8,150 nucleotides of DNA from Alphaproteobacteria bacterium MarineAlpha10_Bin3 (GCA_002937525.1 PTKA01000047.1:1-8150); one strand, 5' to 3'. Positions 1 through 5,333 are shown, counted from the first letter of the stretch. Notes: a model not told the origin generated them from the sequence alone. A program made the numbers and translations.

Positions 1-214
1 AGGCGTCCAAGTCGTCCTTGTAGTAGAAGCAGCGACCGCCAACCTTGGTGCCCTTCGGGCCACGGCTCTGGCCGCTCCAGATCGCAAGAGTTTTTTCGGC
101 GTATCCAAGATATGTCGCGGCGTCCGCCCGGGTCATACGTCCGTCCGGGAGAATTCGCACCCGAGGGCGCTCCATCTCAACGCTATCTAATTCAACGTGA
201 AGTTCCTGGCTCAT
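1..214 (-). CDS. Excisionase/AlpA-like helix-turn-helix protein, partial (C-terminus beyond left edge)
   Basis: A minus-strand frame opens with ATG at 214-212 and stays open to the left edge, giving 71 visible residues. After about 20 leader residues comes a small winged-HTH of the excisionase/AlpA/MerR-like type: RMTRADAATYLGYAEKTLAIW, loop, GTKVGGRCFYYKDDLDA. The pattern 'R.DAA.YLG...KTL..W...G...VGGR..Y...DLDA' is typical of this family. Such proteins bind DNA as recombination directionality factors or as small transcription activators. A good Shine-Dalgarno (AAGGA, about 8 bases before ATG) supports the start. The gene is divergent from the RHH-integrase pair, the usual place for an excisionase or element regulator. 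The family is fairly secure. Whether it is the excisionase or a regulator is inference, and any longer C-terminal part is unseen. Confidence 0.72.
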   Translation of the reverse strand, partial: MSQELHVELDSVEMERPRVRILPDGRMTRADAATYLGYAEKTLAIWSGQSRGPKGTKVGGRCFYYKDDLDA

Positions 215-253
215 TTCAGCTTCCTTTTCGCGAGACAGTTACGGAAAATTTAG

Positions 254-314
254 AAACAGTTTAACATAGTACCAAAAATGGCATGAATACCAATTATGGC
301 GCTATAAACTGTTT
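254..314. promoter_or_regulatory. Nested repeat cluster, candidate operator of the divergent region
   Basis: Two odd palindromes, AAACAGTTT (254-262) and AAACTGTTT (306-314), flank two 12-bp direct repeats, ACCAAAAATGGC (271-282) and ACCAATTATGGC (289-300; 10 of 12 identical, start-to-start 18 bp). Both pairs are centred near 284-286, between the two divergent genes. The outer pair matches over 10 bp as an inverted repeat. Arc/Mnt-type RHH proteins bind paired short sites cooperatively, so the RHH protein encoded immediately downstream is the obvious candidate ligand. A TATAAA at 303-308 could be the rightward -10, but it has no good -35. The repeats are directly visible; their function is inferred. 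Confidence 0.5.
266..293 (-). promoter_or_regulatory. Candidate sigma70-type promoter for the leftward HTH gene
   Basis: Read on the minus strand, TTGGTA (293-288) and TACTAT (271-266) are separated by 16 bases. Both boxes resemble the -35 and -10 consensus, and they sit about 50 bases before the ATG at 214. Both boxes overlap the inner ACCAA..ATGGC repeats described in the next entry, so a protein bound there would cover this promoter. Prediction from consensus only. Confidence 0.4.
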
Positions 315-371
315 ACATTTTCCATGCGCTTCTATACCGTTCCATTACTGTCCACATCGGAAGGTTTTGGC

Positions 372-986
372 ATGCCGCGCAAAAAATCCGAGACTATCGG
401 TCTCAATGTCCGAATGAAGGAGCCGCTTCGGCGCAAAATCGAAACAGCCTCGAAATCAAACGGTGTTTCGATGAATTCGGAACTCGTTCGCCGGGTCGAA
501 GAGACCTTTGCCAAAGAGGAGGCAGGCGCGGCGGTGTATGGCGGCGATAAGTTAGAAGCCCTGTTTAGAGTGCTCGGTGGCGCAGCAAACCTTGTTGAGG
601 CTCGGACCGAAAAATTATTAACCGAGGACTGGGATACCATGGCCGCCGTTCGGAAAGCATGGGACACCTTGATCCCTAGGTTAATGCCGGTGCCCCCAGT
701 CCCCCCCGAGATTGAAGATGCCATGAACGCTCCCCAACCTGTGGAGGCCCCCTCGATGCCAGCAATGCCGTATCCAGACGGTTTATTAGGAGGGGCCGAA
801 ATCGACCCAAAACCGTGGGCCGCCTATGAGGCTAAAATGAAGAAATACAGACAGGAACTTGAGGTGTGGAAGGAGACAATAATCAAGGCAGGGCAAAAAA
901 CAGCCATAGTTACGGAAAGATTCAATGCGATTGACAGGCTAGGCGCGGAAGCGAGCGCGGAACTGCTGCCGCCACGGGAGAATTGA
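372..986 (+). CDS. Arc-type ribbon-helix-helix DNA-binding protein with a long unrecognised C-terminus
   Basis: A 204-aa protein. Residues about 8-46 form a ribbon-helix-helix domain: a short beta strand (TIGLNVRM, 8-15), helix A (17-29) and, after the turn NGVS, helix B starting MNSELVRRVEETF. The NSE-[LIV] signature is that of Arc/Mnt-like repressors. The remaining 155 or so residues are not recognised. They include a predicted helical stretch, a proline-rich linker (about 102-138) and a charged helical tail (KMKKYRQELEVW). The start at 372 is preferred over an in-frame ATG at 324 because GGAAGG lies 7 bases upstream and the RHH domain begins right after it. Its TGA ends one base before the integrase ATG, so the two are almost certainly co-transcribed and probably translationally coupled. 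The likely role is a local regulator of the element, possibly autoregulatory through the repeats at 254-314. That role is inference. Confidence 0.75.
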   Translation: MPRKKSETIGLNVRMKEPLRRKIETASKSNGVSMNSELVRRVEETFAKEEAGAAVYGGDKLEALFRVLGGAANLVEARTEKLLTEDWDTMAAVRKAWDTLIPRLMPVPPVPPEIEDAMNAPQPVEAPSMPAMPYPDGLLGGAEIDPKPWAAYEAKMKKYRQELEVWKETIIKAGQKTAIVTERFNAIDRLGAEASAELLPPREN

Positions 987-987
987 A

Positions 988-1377
988 ATGACTGGTAAAT
1001 TTCCGCGGCTGACACGCACCAACATTCGCGCACTCAAGCCGGGCGAAAAATTGACAGAGCACGGCATCACGGTGGAATGCCTTCAAGACGACATCCGCTA
1101 CAGCGTAAATGTCATGGTGGACGGGCTGCGCATCCACCGTGTCATAGGCAGGGAACGCGACGGTGTAACGCGGCGCCAATGCGAGATATTCATTGAGGAT
1201 AAGCGCGGCGAGGCGAGGGCGGGGCGGCTCAACCTACCGCATGGCCGCAAGACAGCTTTAGGATTCAAAAAAGCCGCTGGGCAGTACCTCGATAAGCTGG
1301 ATTCGACCGGTGGCAAAAACTTGAAAATAAAACGGATGCATGTAGAAACGCATCTCGCGCCGTTCTTCAAGAATTAG
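988..1377 (+). CDS. Integrase N-terminal fragment (arm-binding and part of core-binding domain)
   Basis: The 129-aa product made if translation stops at the TAG. Residues about 22-75 (ITVECLQDDIRYSVNVMVDG...RVIGRERDGVTRRQCEIF) resemble the three-stranded, AP2-like arm-binding domain at the start of many tyrosine integrases. From about residue 90 (ALGFKKAAGQYLDKL) the helical core-binding domain begins and is cut off after PFFKN. Alone it has no catalytic residues. At most it could occupy arm-type sites and act as a competitor of a full-length recombinase; that is speculation. Its ATG is one base after the stop of the RHH gene and has its own Shine-Dalgarno. Confidence 0.55.
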   Translation: MTGKFPRLTRTNIRALKPGEKLTEHGITVECLQDDIRYSVNVMVDGLRIHRVIGRERDGVTRRQCEIFIEDKRGEARAGRLNLPHGRKTALGFKKAAGQYLDKLDSTGGKNLKIKRMHVETHLAPFFKN

Positions 1378-1404
1378 CCCCTGAACGCCATCGCATCGTT
1401 CACT

Positions 1405-2172
1405 ATGGACAGATACAAAAAACATCGGCGGGAATTGGGTGCAAAAAACGGCACGGTCAACCGAGAATTATCGACGCTCTCACATATACTGAACAAGGCC
1501 ATCGAATGGCGGTGGATCAAAGCCAAACTGAACACCGTAACGAGATTAGAAGAAGCGGGGCGGCGGATCGCGTTAACCGACGCGCAGTGTGATGCGCTTG
1601 TAAACGCGGCGGTCGCGGATTGGGACCCTTATTGTTGGCTGTTCGTTGTGTTCGGCCTCAATACCGGCATGCGCCACTCGGAAATCCTGAGCGTCCGCTT
1701 CGATCAAATCGACTTTGATAAGCTGCGCATACACATACCAGAGGCGAAGGCCGGGATGCGTGAACAGCCAATCACCGCCGAGCTTGCGGATATCCTCCGC
1801 AAGGAACGAGACATGCGCAACGATCAGGATGGCTGGGTATTCCCGCCAGCGCGCAGGTCAAGCAAGCAGCACCGCGCGCGCATGGATAGGGCCTTCCGAA
1901 GGGCCGTGGACGCCGCTGGCCTCGATCCTATTCTTGTAACGCCGCACGTCATGCGTCACACCGCGATTACCAACCTCGTGAAGGCTGGCGTTGATTCCGC
2001 GACCATTCAACGGATCAGCGGGCACAAAACACTTGCCATGGTCATGCGCTATACACACGTCCATGACGACCATATCGACCAAGCAATCAGTGCAATCGGA
2101 CGAACGATTCCCGAACGCGAACAGAACACGATTACACAGGAATTACACATTGCAGGCGCGAAGCCTGTGTAA
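1405..2172 (+). CDS. Integrase C-terminal fragment with complete tyrosine-recombinase catalytic domain
   Basis: From the first ATG after the internal stop the frame gives 255 aa. It holds the end of the core-binding domain (DRYKKHR...NGTVNRELSTLSHILNKAIEW) and the whole catalytic domain. The visible catalytic set is Arg90 (NTGMRHSEIL), Lys115 (IPEAKAGMREQPI), His181 and Arg184 (HVMRHTA), His207 (SGHKTL) and the nucleophile Tyr216 (MRYTHV). Tyr216 is encoded at 2050-2052. Nothing in this half is degraded. No Shine-Dalgarno precedes ATG 1405, so independent initiation looks weak and this segment is best read as part of the interrupted gene. The C-terminal tail (about 238-255) is encoded by DNA that also carries three ATTACACA repeats. 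Confidence 0.6.
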   Translation: MDRYKKHRRELGAKNGTVNRELSTLSHILNKAIEWRWIKAKLNTVTRLEEAGRRIALTDAQCDALVNAAVADWDPYCWLFVVFGLNTGMRHSEILSVRFDQIDFDKLRIHIPEAKAGMREQPITAELADILRKERDMRNDQDGWVFPPARRSSKQHRARMDRAFRRAVDAAGLDPILVTPHVMRHTAITNLVKAGVDSATIQRISGHKTLAMVMRYTHVHDDHIDQAISAIGRTIPEREQNTITQELHIAGAKPV

Positions 2173-2173
2173 T
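2131..2173. repeat. Three copies of ATTACACA (two direct, one inverted) at the integrase 3' end
   Basis: ATTACACA occurs at 2131-2138 and 2142-2149, 11 bp apart (one helical turn), and inverted as TGTGTAAT at 2166-2173. The first and last copies extend to a perfect 11-bp inverted repeat, GATTACACAGG (2130-2140) and CCTGTGTAATC (2164-2174), which spans the integrase stop codon. Short directly repeated sites near the attachment site resemble arm-type binding sites of lambda-like integrases. The repeats are visible directly; that assignment is inference. A GC-rich 5-bp hairpin (CAGGC 2153-2157, GCCTG 2163-2167) lies inside and would compete with the long pairing. Confidence 0.5.
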
Positions 2174-2174
2174 C

Positions 2175-2200
2175 AAATTCCCCGCAATCCAGGAATTTTT
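2175..2200 (+). terminator. Candidate weak intrinsic terminator after the integrase
   Basis: AAATTCC (2175-2181) and GGAATTT (2192-2198) form a perfect 7-bp stem around a 10-base loop. The stem runs into TTTTTATAT. It begins three bases after the integrase stop and reads out before the convergent tRNA-Cys gene, a sensible place to end transcription. The stem is AT-rich, so termination strength is doubtful. Confidence 0.4.
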
Positions 2201-2223
2201 ATATATCGCAATACGGTAGGCGA

Positions 2224-2297
2224 TGGAGGTGCGGGCCGGAATCGAACCGGCATGCATGGATTTGCAATCCACTGCCTAACCACTCGGCCACCGCACC
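2224..2297 (-). tRNA. tRNA-Cys (anticodon GCA)
   Basis: On the minus strand a full cloverleaf folds. The acceptor pair is GGTGCGG (2297-2291) with CCGCACC (2234-2228). The D arm stem is GCC/GGC (2288-2274). The anticodon arm is GTGGA-TTGCAAA-TCCAT (one G-U pair) with anticodon GCA at 2266-2264. The T arm is GCCGG-TTCGATT-CCGGC (2251-2235). Discriminator U73 is followed by an encoded CCA (2226-2224). U73 together with the GCA anticodon is diagnostic of cysteine tRNA. Length is 74 nt with CCA. It delivers cysteine at UGC and UGU codons, and it appears to serve as the integration target of the element on its 3' side while remaining intact. Confidence 0.95.
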
Positions 2298-2313
2298 CCA
2301 ACTTACGGCGCGT

Positions 2314-2342
2314 GGTATAGGCTGGGTCCGCAGGAGGGTCAA
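2314..2342 (-). promoter_or_regulatory. Promoter of tRNA-Cys
   Basis: Minus strand: TTGACC (2342-2337), a 17-base spacer and TATACC (2319-2314). These are near-consensus sigma70 boxes with optimal spacing. The start point would fall near 2306, leaving a leader of about 9 bases before the mature tRNA 5' end at 2297, as expected for a single tRNA gene. Confidence 0.65.
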
Positions 2343-2544
2343 GGCGCCGCTGGCCGGCATTCGGGCGCGTGACGCGGGCACCAATTATAGCCTGGTGGTT
2401 TGGCTGGAATTTAGCTGGGTGATTCAGCCCCACGCGAATATTATGCCTTTAAAGCTTGGCTAATCCTTTGCGATTGTTCTGAGGCGGTGATAAGCACCGC
2501 GTTCAGGCCGCGCGGAATATTGGCCGGTCAGGAGCGTGTCCGAT

Positions 2545-3198
2545 ATGAATTTTTCCTCTGCCCGCACCAACATGGTGGAATGCCAGTTGCGGCCCAATCG
2601 GGTGACCGACGAGGCGCTGCTGGCTGCAATGGGATCCTTGCCGCGCGAACGGTTCTTGCCAGAGTCGCTGCGTTCGGTCGCCTATGCCGACAAGACCCTG
2701 ATGGTCGCGCCGGGCCGCTGCATCATGGAACCGCAAGTTCTGGGACGGCTGGTACAGGCGGCGGCGGCGCGTCCAGGCGACGTGGCGCTGGTCGTCGGCG
2801 GTGCAATGGGATACGCCGCCGCCGTCATGTCCGGCCTGGTGGAGGCCGTTTTTATGGTAGAAAGCGACGCCGATCTTGCCGGAGCGGCAATCGGGCTTCT
2901 CGCCGAGTTGTCGCTGGACAATATCGTCGTGGTTGAAAGCGCTTTGGCCGACGGGCTGGCGGATCATGGGCCGTTCGATGTGATTCTGGTGAATGGCGGC
3001 GTGGCGGAACTGCCCGAAAAGCTGATCCAGCAGCTCGCCGAGGGCGGCCGGCTCGTCGCCGTGCTGGACGGGGGGGACGGGGTCGGCCGGGCCACGTTGT
3101 GGCAACGCGGGGCGGCCGGCGTATCGCGCCGTACCCTGTTCGATGCGTCCGTTCCGATACTGGATGACTTTAGAAAAAAGGCAGGTTTTGTGTTTTAA
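2545..3198 (+). CDS. PCMT-family (protein-L-isoaspartate O-methyltransferase-like) protein with degenerate motifs
   Basis: A 217-aa protein with the PCMT fold layout: an N-terminal helical segment (ARTNMVECQLRPNRVTDEAL), RERFLPE, AYADKTL, then the Rossmann methyltransferase core ending in LAEGGRLVAVL. Authentic isoaspartyl methyltransferases repair damaged aspartyl residues using SAM. Here the key motifs differ. SAM motif I reads VVGGAMGY (83-90) rather than E-[IV]-G-[TS]-G-S-G-Y, and the pre-motif catalytic 'ISxP' reads IMEP (60-63). The acidic Glu106 after strand 2 is kept. This form next to tolC is, from memory, widespread in alphaproteobacteria, so it may be a paralogue without repair activity. 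ATG 2545 is chosen because AGGAG ends 10 bases upstream; GTG 2536 would leave only one base. No convincing promoter was found in 2343-2535. Substrate and function are unknown. Confidence 0.72.
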   Translation: MNFSSARTNMVECQLRPNRVTDEALLAAMGSLPRERFLPESLRSVAYADKTLMVAPGRCIMEPQVLGRLVQAAAARPGDVALVVGGAMGYAAAVMSGLVEAVFMVESDADLAGAAIGLLAELSLDNIVVVESALADGLADHGPFDVILVNGGVAELPEKLIQQLAEGGRLVAVLDGGDGVGRATLWQRGAAGVSRRTLFDASVPILDDFRKKAGFVF

Positions 3199-3210
3199 CA
3201 CTGTCTAAAC

Positions 3211-3239
3211 TCAACATTTTGTGGTTTATTCGGTAGAAT
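3211..3239 (+). promoter_or_regulatory. Candidate distal promoter (P1) of tolC
   Basis: TCAACA (3211-3216), a 17-base spacer and TAGAAT (3234-3239) make a good sigma70-type promoter just after the preceding stop codon. The predicted start lies near 3246, at the edge of the palindrome at 3247-3258. Consensus-based prediction. Confidence 0.45.
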
Positions 3240-3246
3240 CCGGATG

Positions 3247-3258
3247 TTCGTTAACGAA
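3247..3258. promoter_or_regulatory. Perfect 12-bp palindrome TTCGTTAACGAA, candidate operator
   Basis: TTCGTTAACGAA equals its own reverse complement over 12 bp. It lies at the predicted start of promoter P1 and about 10 bp before the -35 of P2, where a dimeric repressor could block both. The sequence resembles operators of TetR/MarR-type regulators in form only; no regulator gene is in the window. Confidence 0.45.
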
Positions 3259-3268
3259 TGGCGAAATA

Positions 3269-3297
3269 TTGCGGAGCGCGCCGCGAGTGGCTAGAAT
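3269..3297 (+). promoter_or_regulatory. Candidate proximal promoter (P2) of tolC
   Basis: TTGCGG (3269-3274), a 17-base spacer and TAGAAT (3292-3297). The -10 and its flank (TAGAATC.GGAT) repeat those of P1 58 bp upstream. The leader of roughly 43 bases carries a small hairpin (TAGCG 3317-3321, CGCTA 3327-3331) directly before the AAGGA Shine-Dalgarno. The -35 matches consensus at only three positions. Confidence 0.35.
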
Positions 3298-3346
3298 CGG
3301 ATATGGCGTGGCCCGGTAGCGAAGGTCGCTAATAAAAGGAACAACA

Positions 3347-4714
3347 ATGCGACGGCTATCCGTCCTCACGATTACAGTGCCGGTCATGGTCGCGGCCTTC
3401 GCCGTGGCCGCGCCGGCTTCGGGGCAGAAGTTGCTTGAAGCGCTGGCGCTGGCCTACCGGAACAATCCGGCCCTCGAGGCTCAGCGCGCCCAGTTGCGCG
3501 CCATCGACGAGGGTGTTCCGCGGGCAATGTCGGGCTGGCGTCCCGATGTGCGCTTTACCGGCGATTGGACGCAACTGCGCCGGCGGACCAACAATACAAG
3601 CGGGTTCGGTACCGGCGACGATTCGCGCAAGACCTATTCCGGCAGTTTCCGGATCACGCAGAATATTTATGCCGGTGGTCGAACCGAAGCGGAAATCCGG
3701 CAATCGAAACATCGTGTCAGCGCCGAACGCGCGCGGTTGAAATTGGTCGAACAGCAGATCCTGCTCGACGGTGTGATCGGCTACATGAATGTCTTTCGCG
3801 AACAGGCGCTGCTCAAGCTGAATATTGGCAATGAACAGGTTTTGATCCGGCAGCTCGAAGCGACCCAGGACCGCTTCAATGTCGGTGAGGTGACGCGAAC
3901 CGATGTCGCGCAGGCCGAATCGCGGCTGTCGCGCGCGAAAGCAGAACGTATTCAGTCCGAAGTCGACCTTGAAGTCAGCCGGGCACTCTATAAACAGATT
4001 GTCGGCGCGGCGCCGACCGCCGTGACGCGCCCGGAATATCCAGCGGCGCTGCCGGCGACCGCGCAAGAAGCGACCGCGCAGGCGATCCAGGACAACCCGG
4101 AGGTCGTCGGTGCCATTTATGACGAACGGGCGTCGCGTGACTTCGTCGAAGTGGTCAAGGGCGAGTTGTTGCCGTCGGTCGATATTGTCGGTAACGTGTC
4201 GCGCAGCCGGAACCGCGGCACCCCCGACCGGACGATCAATGACATTACCCTGGCGGCGGAATTGACCGTTCCGCTGTATCAGCAAGGCAGCGTTTCGAGC
4301 CGCATTCGCGAAGCCATGCAATTGGCCGCGCGGGACCGATTGCGGATTGAGGTAGCCCGCCGCGCGGCGATAGAGAACGCCGCCAGCGGCTTTGAGAGAT
4401 TAGCGGCGGCGCGCGCGAGCATTAAATCGCGCGAGGTGGAAGTGCGCGCCACGACAATCGCGCTGGAAGGCGTTACCCAGGAAGCGGCGGTCGGGTCGCG
4501 CACGGTGCTGGATGTGCTGGACGCCGAACAGGAACTGCTCGATGCGCAGGTCAATCTTGTGCGCGATCAGCGAAATGCGATCGTCGCCAGTTATGACCTG
4601 CTGGCGGCGATCGGGCGATTGACGGCGCGGAATTTGGGTCTTGCGGTCGATTTATACGACCAAGAGAGGTATTACCTTCGGGTGCGGGACAAATCTTGGG
4701 GTTATGAACGCTAG
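3347..4714 (+). CDS. tolC: TolC-family outer-membrane efflux/type I secretion channel protein
   Basis: A 455-aa protein with a Sec signal peptide: positive start MRRLS, hydrophobic core, and probable cleavage after PASG near residue 26. The mature part shows two OEP repeats, about 29-215 and 235-430, each with long alpha-hairpin (coiled-coil) segments. Repeat 1 carries the beta-strand/turn motif ITQNIYAGGRTEAEI (NIYAGG at 106-111) and repeat 2 the matching LTVPLYQQGSVSSRI. The family hallmark LDVLDAEQELLDAQ lies at about 388-401. Such proteins trimerise into a channel crossing the outer membrane and periplasm, and work with an inner-membrane transporter and an adaptor to export drugs or proteins. 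No transporter or adaptor gene is adjacent, so it may serve several pumps. AAGGA precedes ATG with 8-9 bases. The stop is TAG. The gene symbol follows the family; orthology to E. coli tolC is not implied. Confidence 0.9.
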   Translation: MRRLSVLTITVPVMVAAFAVAAPASGQKLLEALALAYRNNPALEAQRAQLRAIDEGVPRAMSGWRPDVRFTGDWTQLRRRTNNTSGFGTGDDSRKTYSGSFRITQNIYAGGRTEAEIRQSKHRVSAERARLKLVEQQILLDGVIGYMNVFREQALLKLNIGNEQVLIRQLEATQDRFNVGEVTRTDVAQAESRLSRAKAERIQSEVDLEVSRALYKQIVGAAPTAVTRPEYPAALPATAQEATAQAIQDNPEVVGAIYDERASRDFVEVVKGELLPSVDIVGNVSRSRNRGTPDRTINDITLAAELTVPLYQQGSVSSRIREAMQLAARDRLRIEVARRAAIENAASGFERLAAARASIKSREVEVRATTIALEGVTQEAAVGSRTVLDVLDAEQELLDAQVNLVRDQRNAIVASYDLLAAIGRLTARNLGLAVDLYDQERYYLRVRDKSWGYER

Positions 4715-4800
4715 TCTACTAAAACGGTGGCGAAGGGGACAACGTCAACAATGTTGCGGCTGACATTCGGATTTGACGTGCTGGACGGGAAGGGCGAGTG

Positions 4801-5280
4801 ATGAGCGACGACACGGGCCAAGAACCGTCGATGGAAGAAATCCTAGCCTCCATTCGGAAAATTATTTCTGAGGACGGCGAGGATACCGAAGAAGATGAAG
4901 TAACCGAACCAGAGCCGGAACCAGCGCCGGAACCAGCGCCGGCGCCGGAAGGAAACGATGCGATTGAATTGACGGATCAGGTGGTGCCGCCACCGCCCGC
5001 GGAATTGGAAGAAATCACCTTAATCGATGAGGTCGTCGAGGACGATGTGCTGGTTTCGGCCGCGACCACGGCCGTCGGCGCGTCGGCATTCGCCCAACTC
5101 ACTGGCGCCATGGATCTGGCTATGCGTCTGGGTGGCGTCGACCGGACGTTGGAAGCGCTGGTGAAGGAGCTCATGCGTCCGATGCTTCGGGACTGGCTTG
5201 AGGCCAACCTTCCGGCCGTGGTCGAACGCCTTGTGCAGCGGGAGATCGATAAGATGTCGGTCAAGTCCGGCGACGATTGA
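4801..5280 (+). CDS. popZ: PopZ polar organising protein (DUF2497)
   Basis: A 159-aa acidic protein in three parts. The N-terminal helix PSMEEILASIRKIISED (about 9-25) is the PopZ partner-binding motif. It is followed by a disordered Glu/Pro/Ala linker (EPEPEPAPEPAPAPE), and a C-terminal helical oligomerisation region (about 95-156, including MDLAMRLGGVDRTLEALVKELM and LRDWLEANLPAVVERLVQREI). PopZ self-assembles at cell poles in alphaproteobacteria, anchors the ParB-parS centromere and recruits cell-cycle regulators. Length is close to Caulobacter PopZ. ATG 4801 is preferred; a GTG directly before it would add one residue. GGGAAGGG lies upstream. An odd palindrome CAACA-A-TGTTG (4746-4756) sits in the 86-base gap after tolC. 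The gene ends 53 bases before the valS start, and the two are probably co-transcribed. Confidence 0.93.
   Translation: MSDDTGQEPSMEEILASIRKIISEDGEDTEEDEVTEPEPEPAPEPAPAPEGNDAIELTDQVVPPPPAELEEITLIDEVVEDDVLVSAATTAVGASAFAQLTGAMDLAMRLGGVDRTLEALVKELMRPMLRDWLEANLPAVVERLVQREIDKMSVKSGDD
4914..4937 (+). repeat. 12-bp tandem repeat in the popZ linker
   Basis: Two exact copies of GCCGGAACCAGC (4914-4925 and 4926-4937) with degenerate copies on both sides. They encode the repeating Pro-Glu-Pro-Ala linker of PopZ. Unit changes alter linker length without breaking the frame (four codons per unit). Confidence 0.7.
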
Positions 5281-5333
5281 GCGCGGCAACGCCGGGCGAA
5301 AATTACGAAATCTTGCAAGAGGATCGTTCAGCG

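Larger units (their letters stand above)
988..2172 (+). pseudogene. int: Tyrosine-recombinase (phage-type) integrase interrupted by an in-frame TAG
   Basis: One frame runs from ATG 988 to TAA 2170-2172 (395 codons) with a single internal stop, TAG at 1375-1377 (codon 130). The two halves join without any frame change. Before the stop comes HLAPFFKN and after it PLNAIASFTMDRYKKHR, which together make the standard core-binding-domain text of these integrases. A one-base CAG-to-TAG change would explain it. Read through, the protein has an N-terminal arm-binding domain, a core-binding domain and a catalytic domain with all six catalytic residues, and the length (394 positions) is normal. GGGAG about 8 bases before the ATG supports the start. 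The gene follows the RHH regulator directly and points at the tRNA-Cys 3' end. It would integrate and excise the element. As read it is broken, unless the stop is suppressed or is a base-call error. Confidence 0.8.
1..2223. mobile_element. End of an integrated element (prophage, ICE or island) at tRNA-Cys
   Basis: An excisionase-like gene, an RHH regulator and an integrase lie in a block abutting the 3' end of a tRNA gene, with core genes on the other side. This is the standard layout of an element integrated by a tyrosine recombinase into a tRNA 3' end. The element extends left beyond the window, so its class cannot be told. The exact border is not visible: the attachment core should lie in the tRNA 3' half (about 2224-2272), and its second copy would be at the far end. 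Integrated elements of this kind usually keep the tRNA intact, as here. Confidence 0.6.

Noticed and set aside
324..371. Earlier in-frame ATG (324) for the RHH gene
   Set aside because: No Shine-Dalgarno precedes it, the added 16 residues do not fit the RHH family, and ATG 372 has GGAAGG 7 bases upstream.
2153..2167. CAGGC-GCGAA-GCCTG hairpin as the integrase terminator
   Set aside because: It lies before the stop codon and has no T-run after it; the 2175-2200 hairpin fits better.
2173..2433. Minus-strand small ORFs running through the tRNA-Cys region
   Set aside because: They overlap a certain tRNA gene and show no ribosome-binding site or conserved sequence.
2400..2496. Promoter for the PCMT-like gene (TTGGCT, TTGCGA, TATTAT, GATAAG boxes)
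   Set aside because: No pair combines acceptable boxes with 16-18 base spacing, so none is called.
2536..2544. GTG 2536 as start of the PCMT-like gene
   Set aside because: The AGGAG motif ends only one base before it; spacing fits ATG 2545.
3356..4321. Long minus-strand open frame (321 codons) opposite the tolC gene
   Set aside because: No recognisable domain, Arg/Gly/His-rich composition typical of the antisense of GC-rich genes, and fully overlapped by a well-supported gene.
4712..4801. Readthrough of the tolC TAG (28 further open codons) as evidence for amber recoding along with the integrase TAG
   Set aside because: RVRDKSWGYER is a natural TolC-family end, the extension has no recognisable content, and an open run of 28 codons is expected fairly often by chance in GC-rich DNA.
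5277..5333. TTG 5277, overlapping the popZ stop, as valS start
   Set aside because: It would add 19 residues unlike ValS N-termini and has no ribosome-binding site; ATG 5334 has one.
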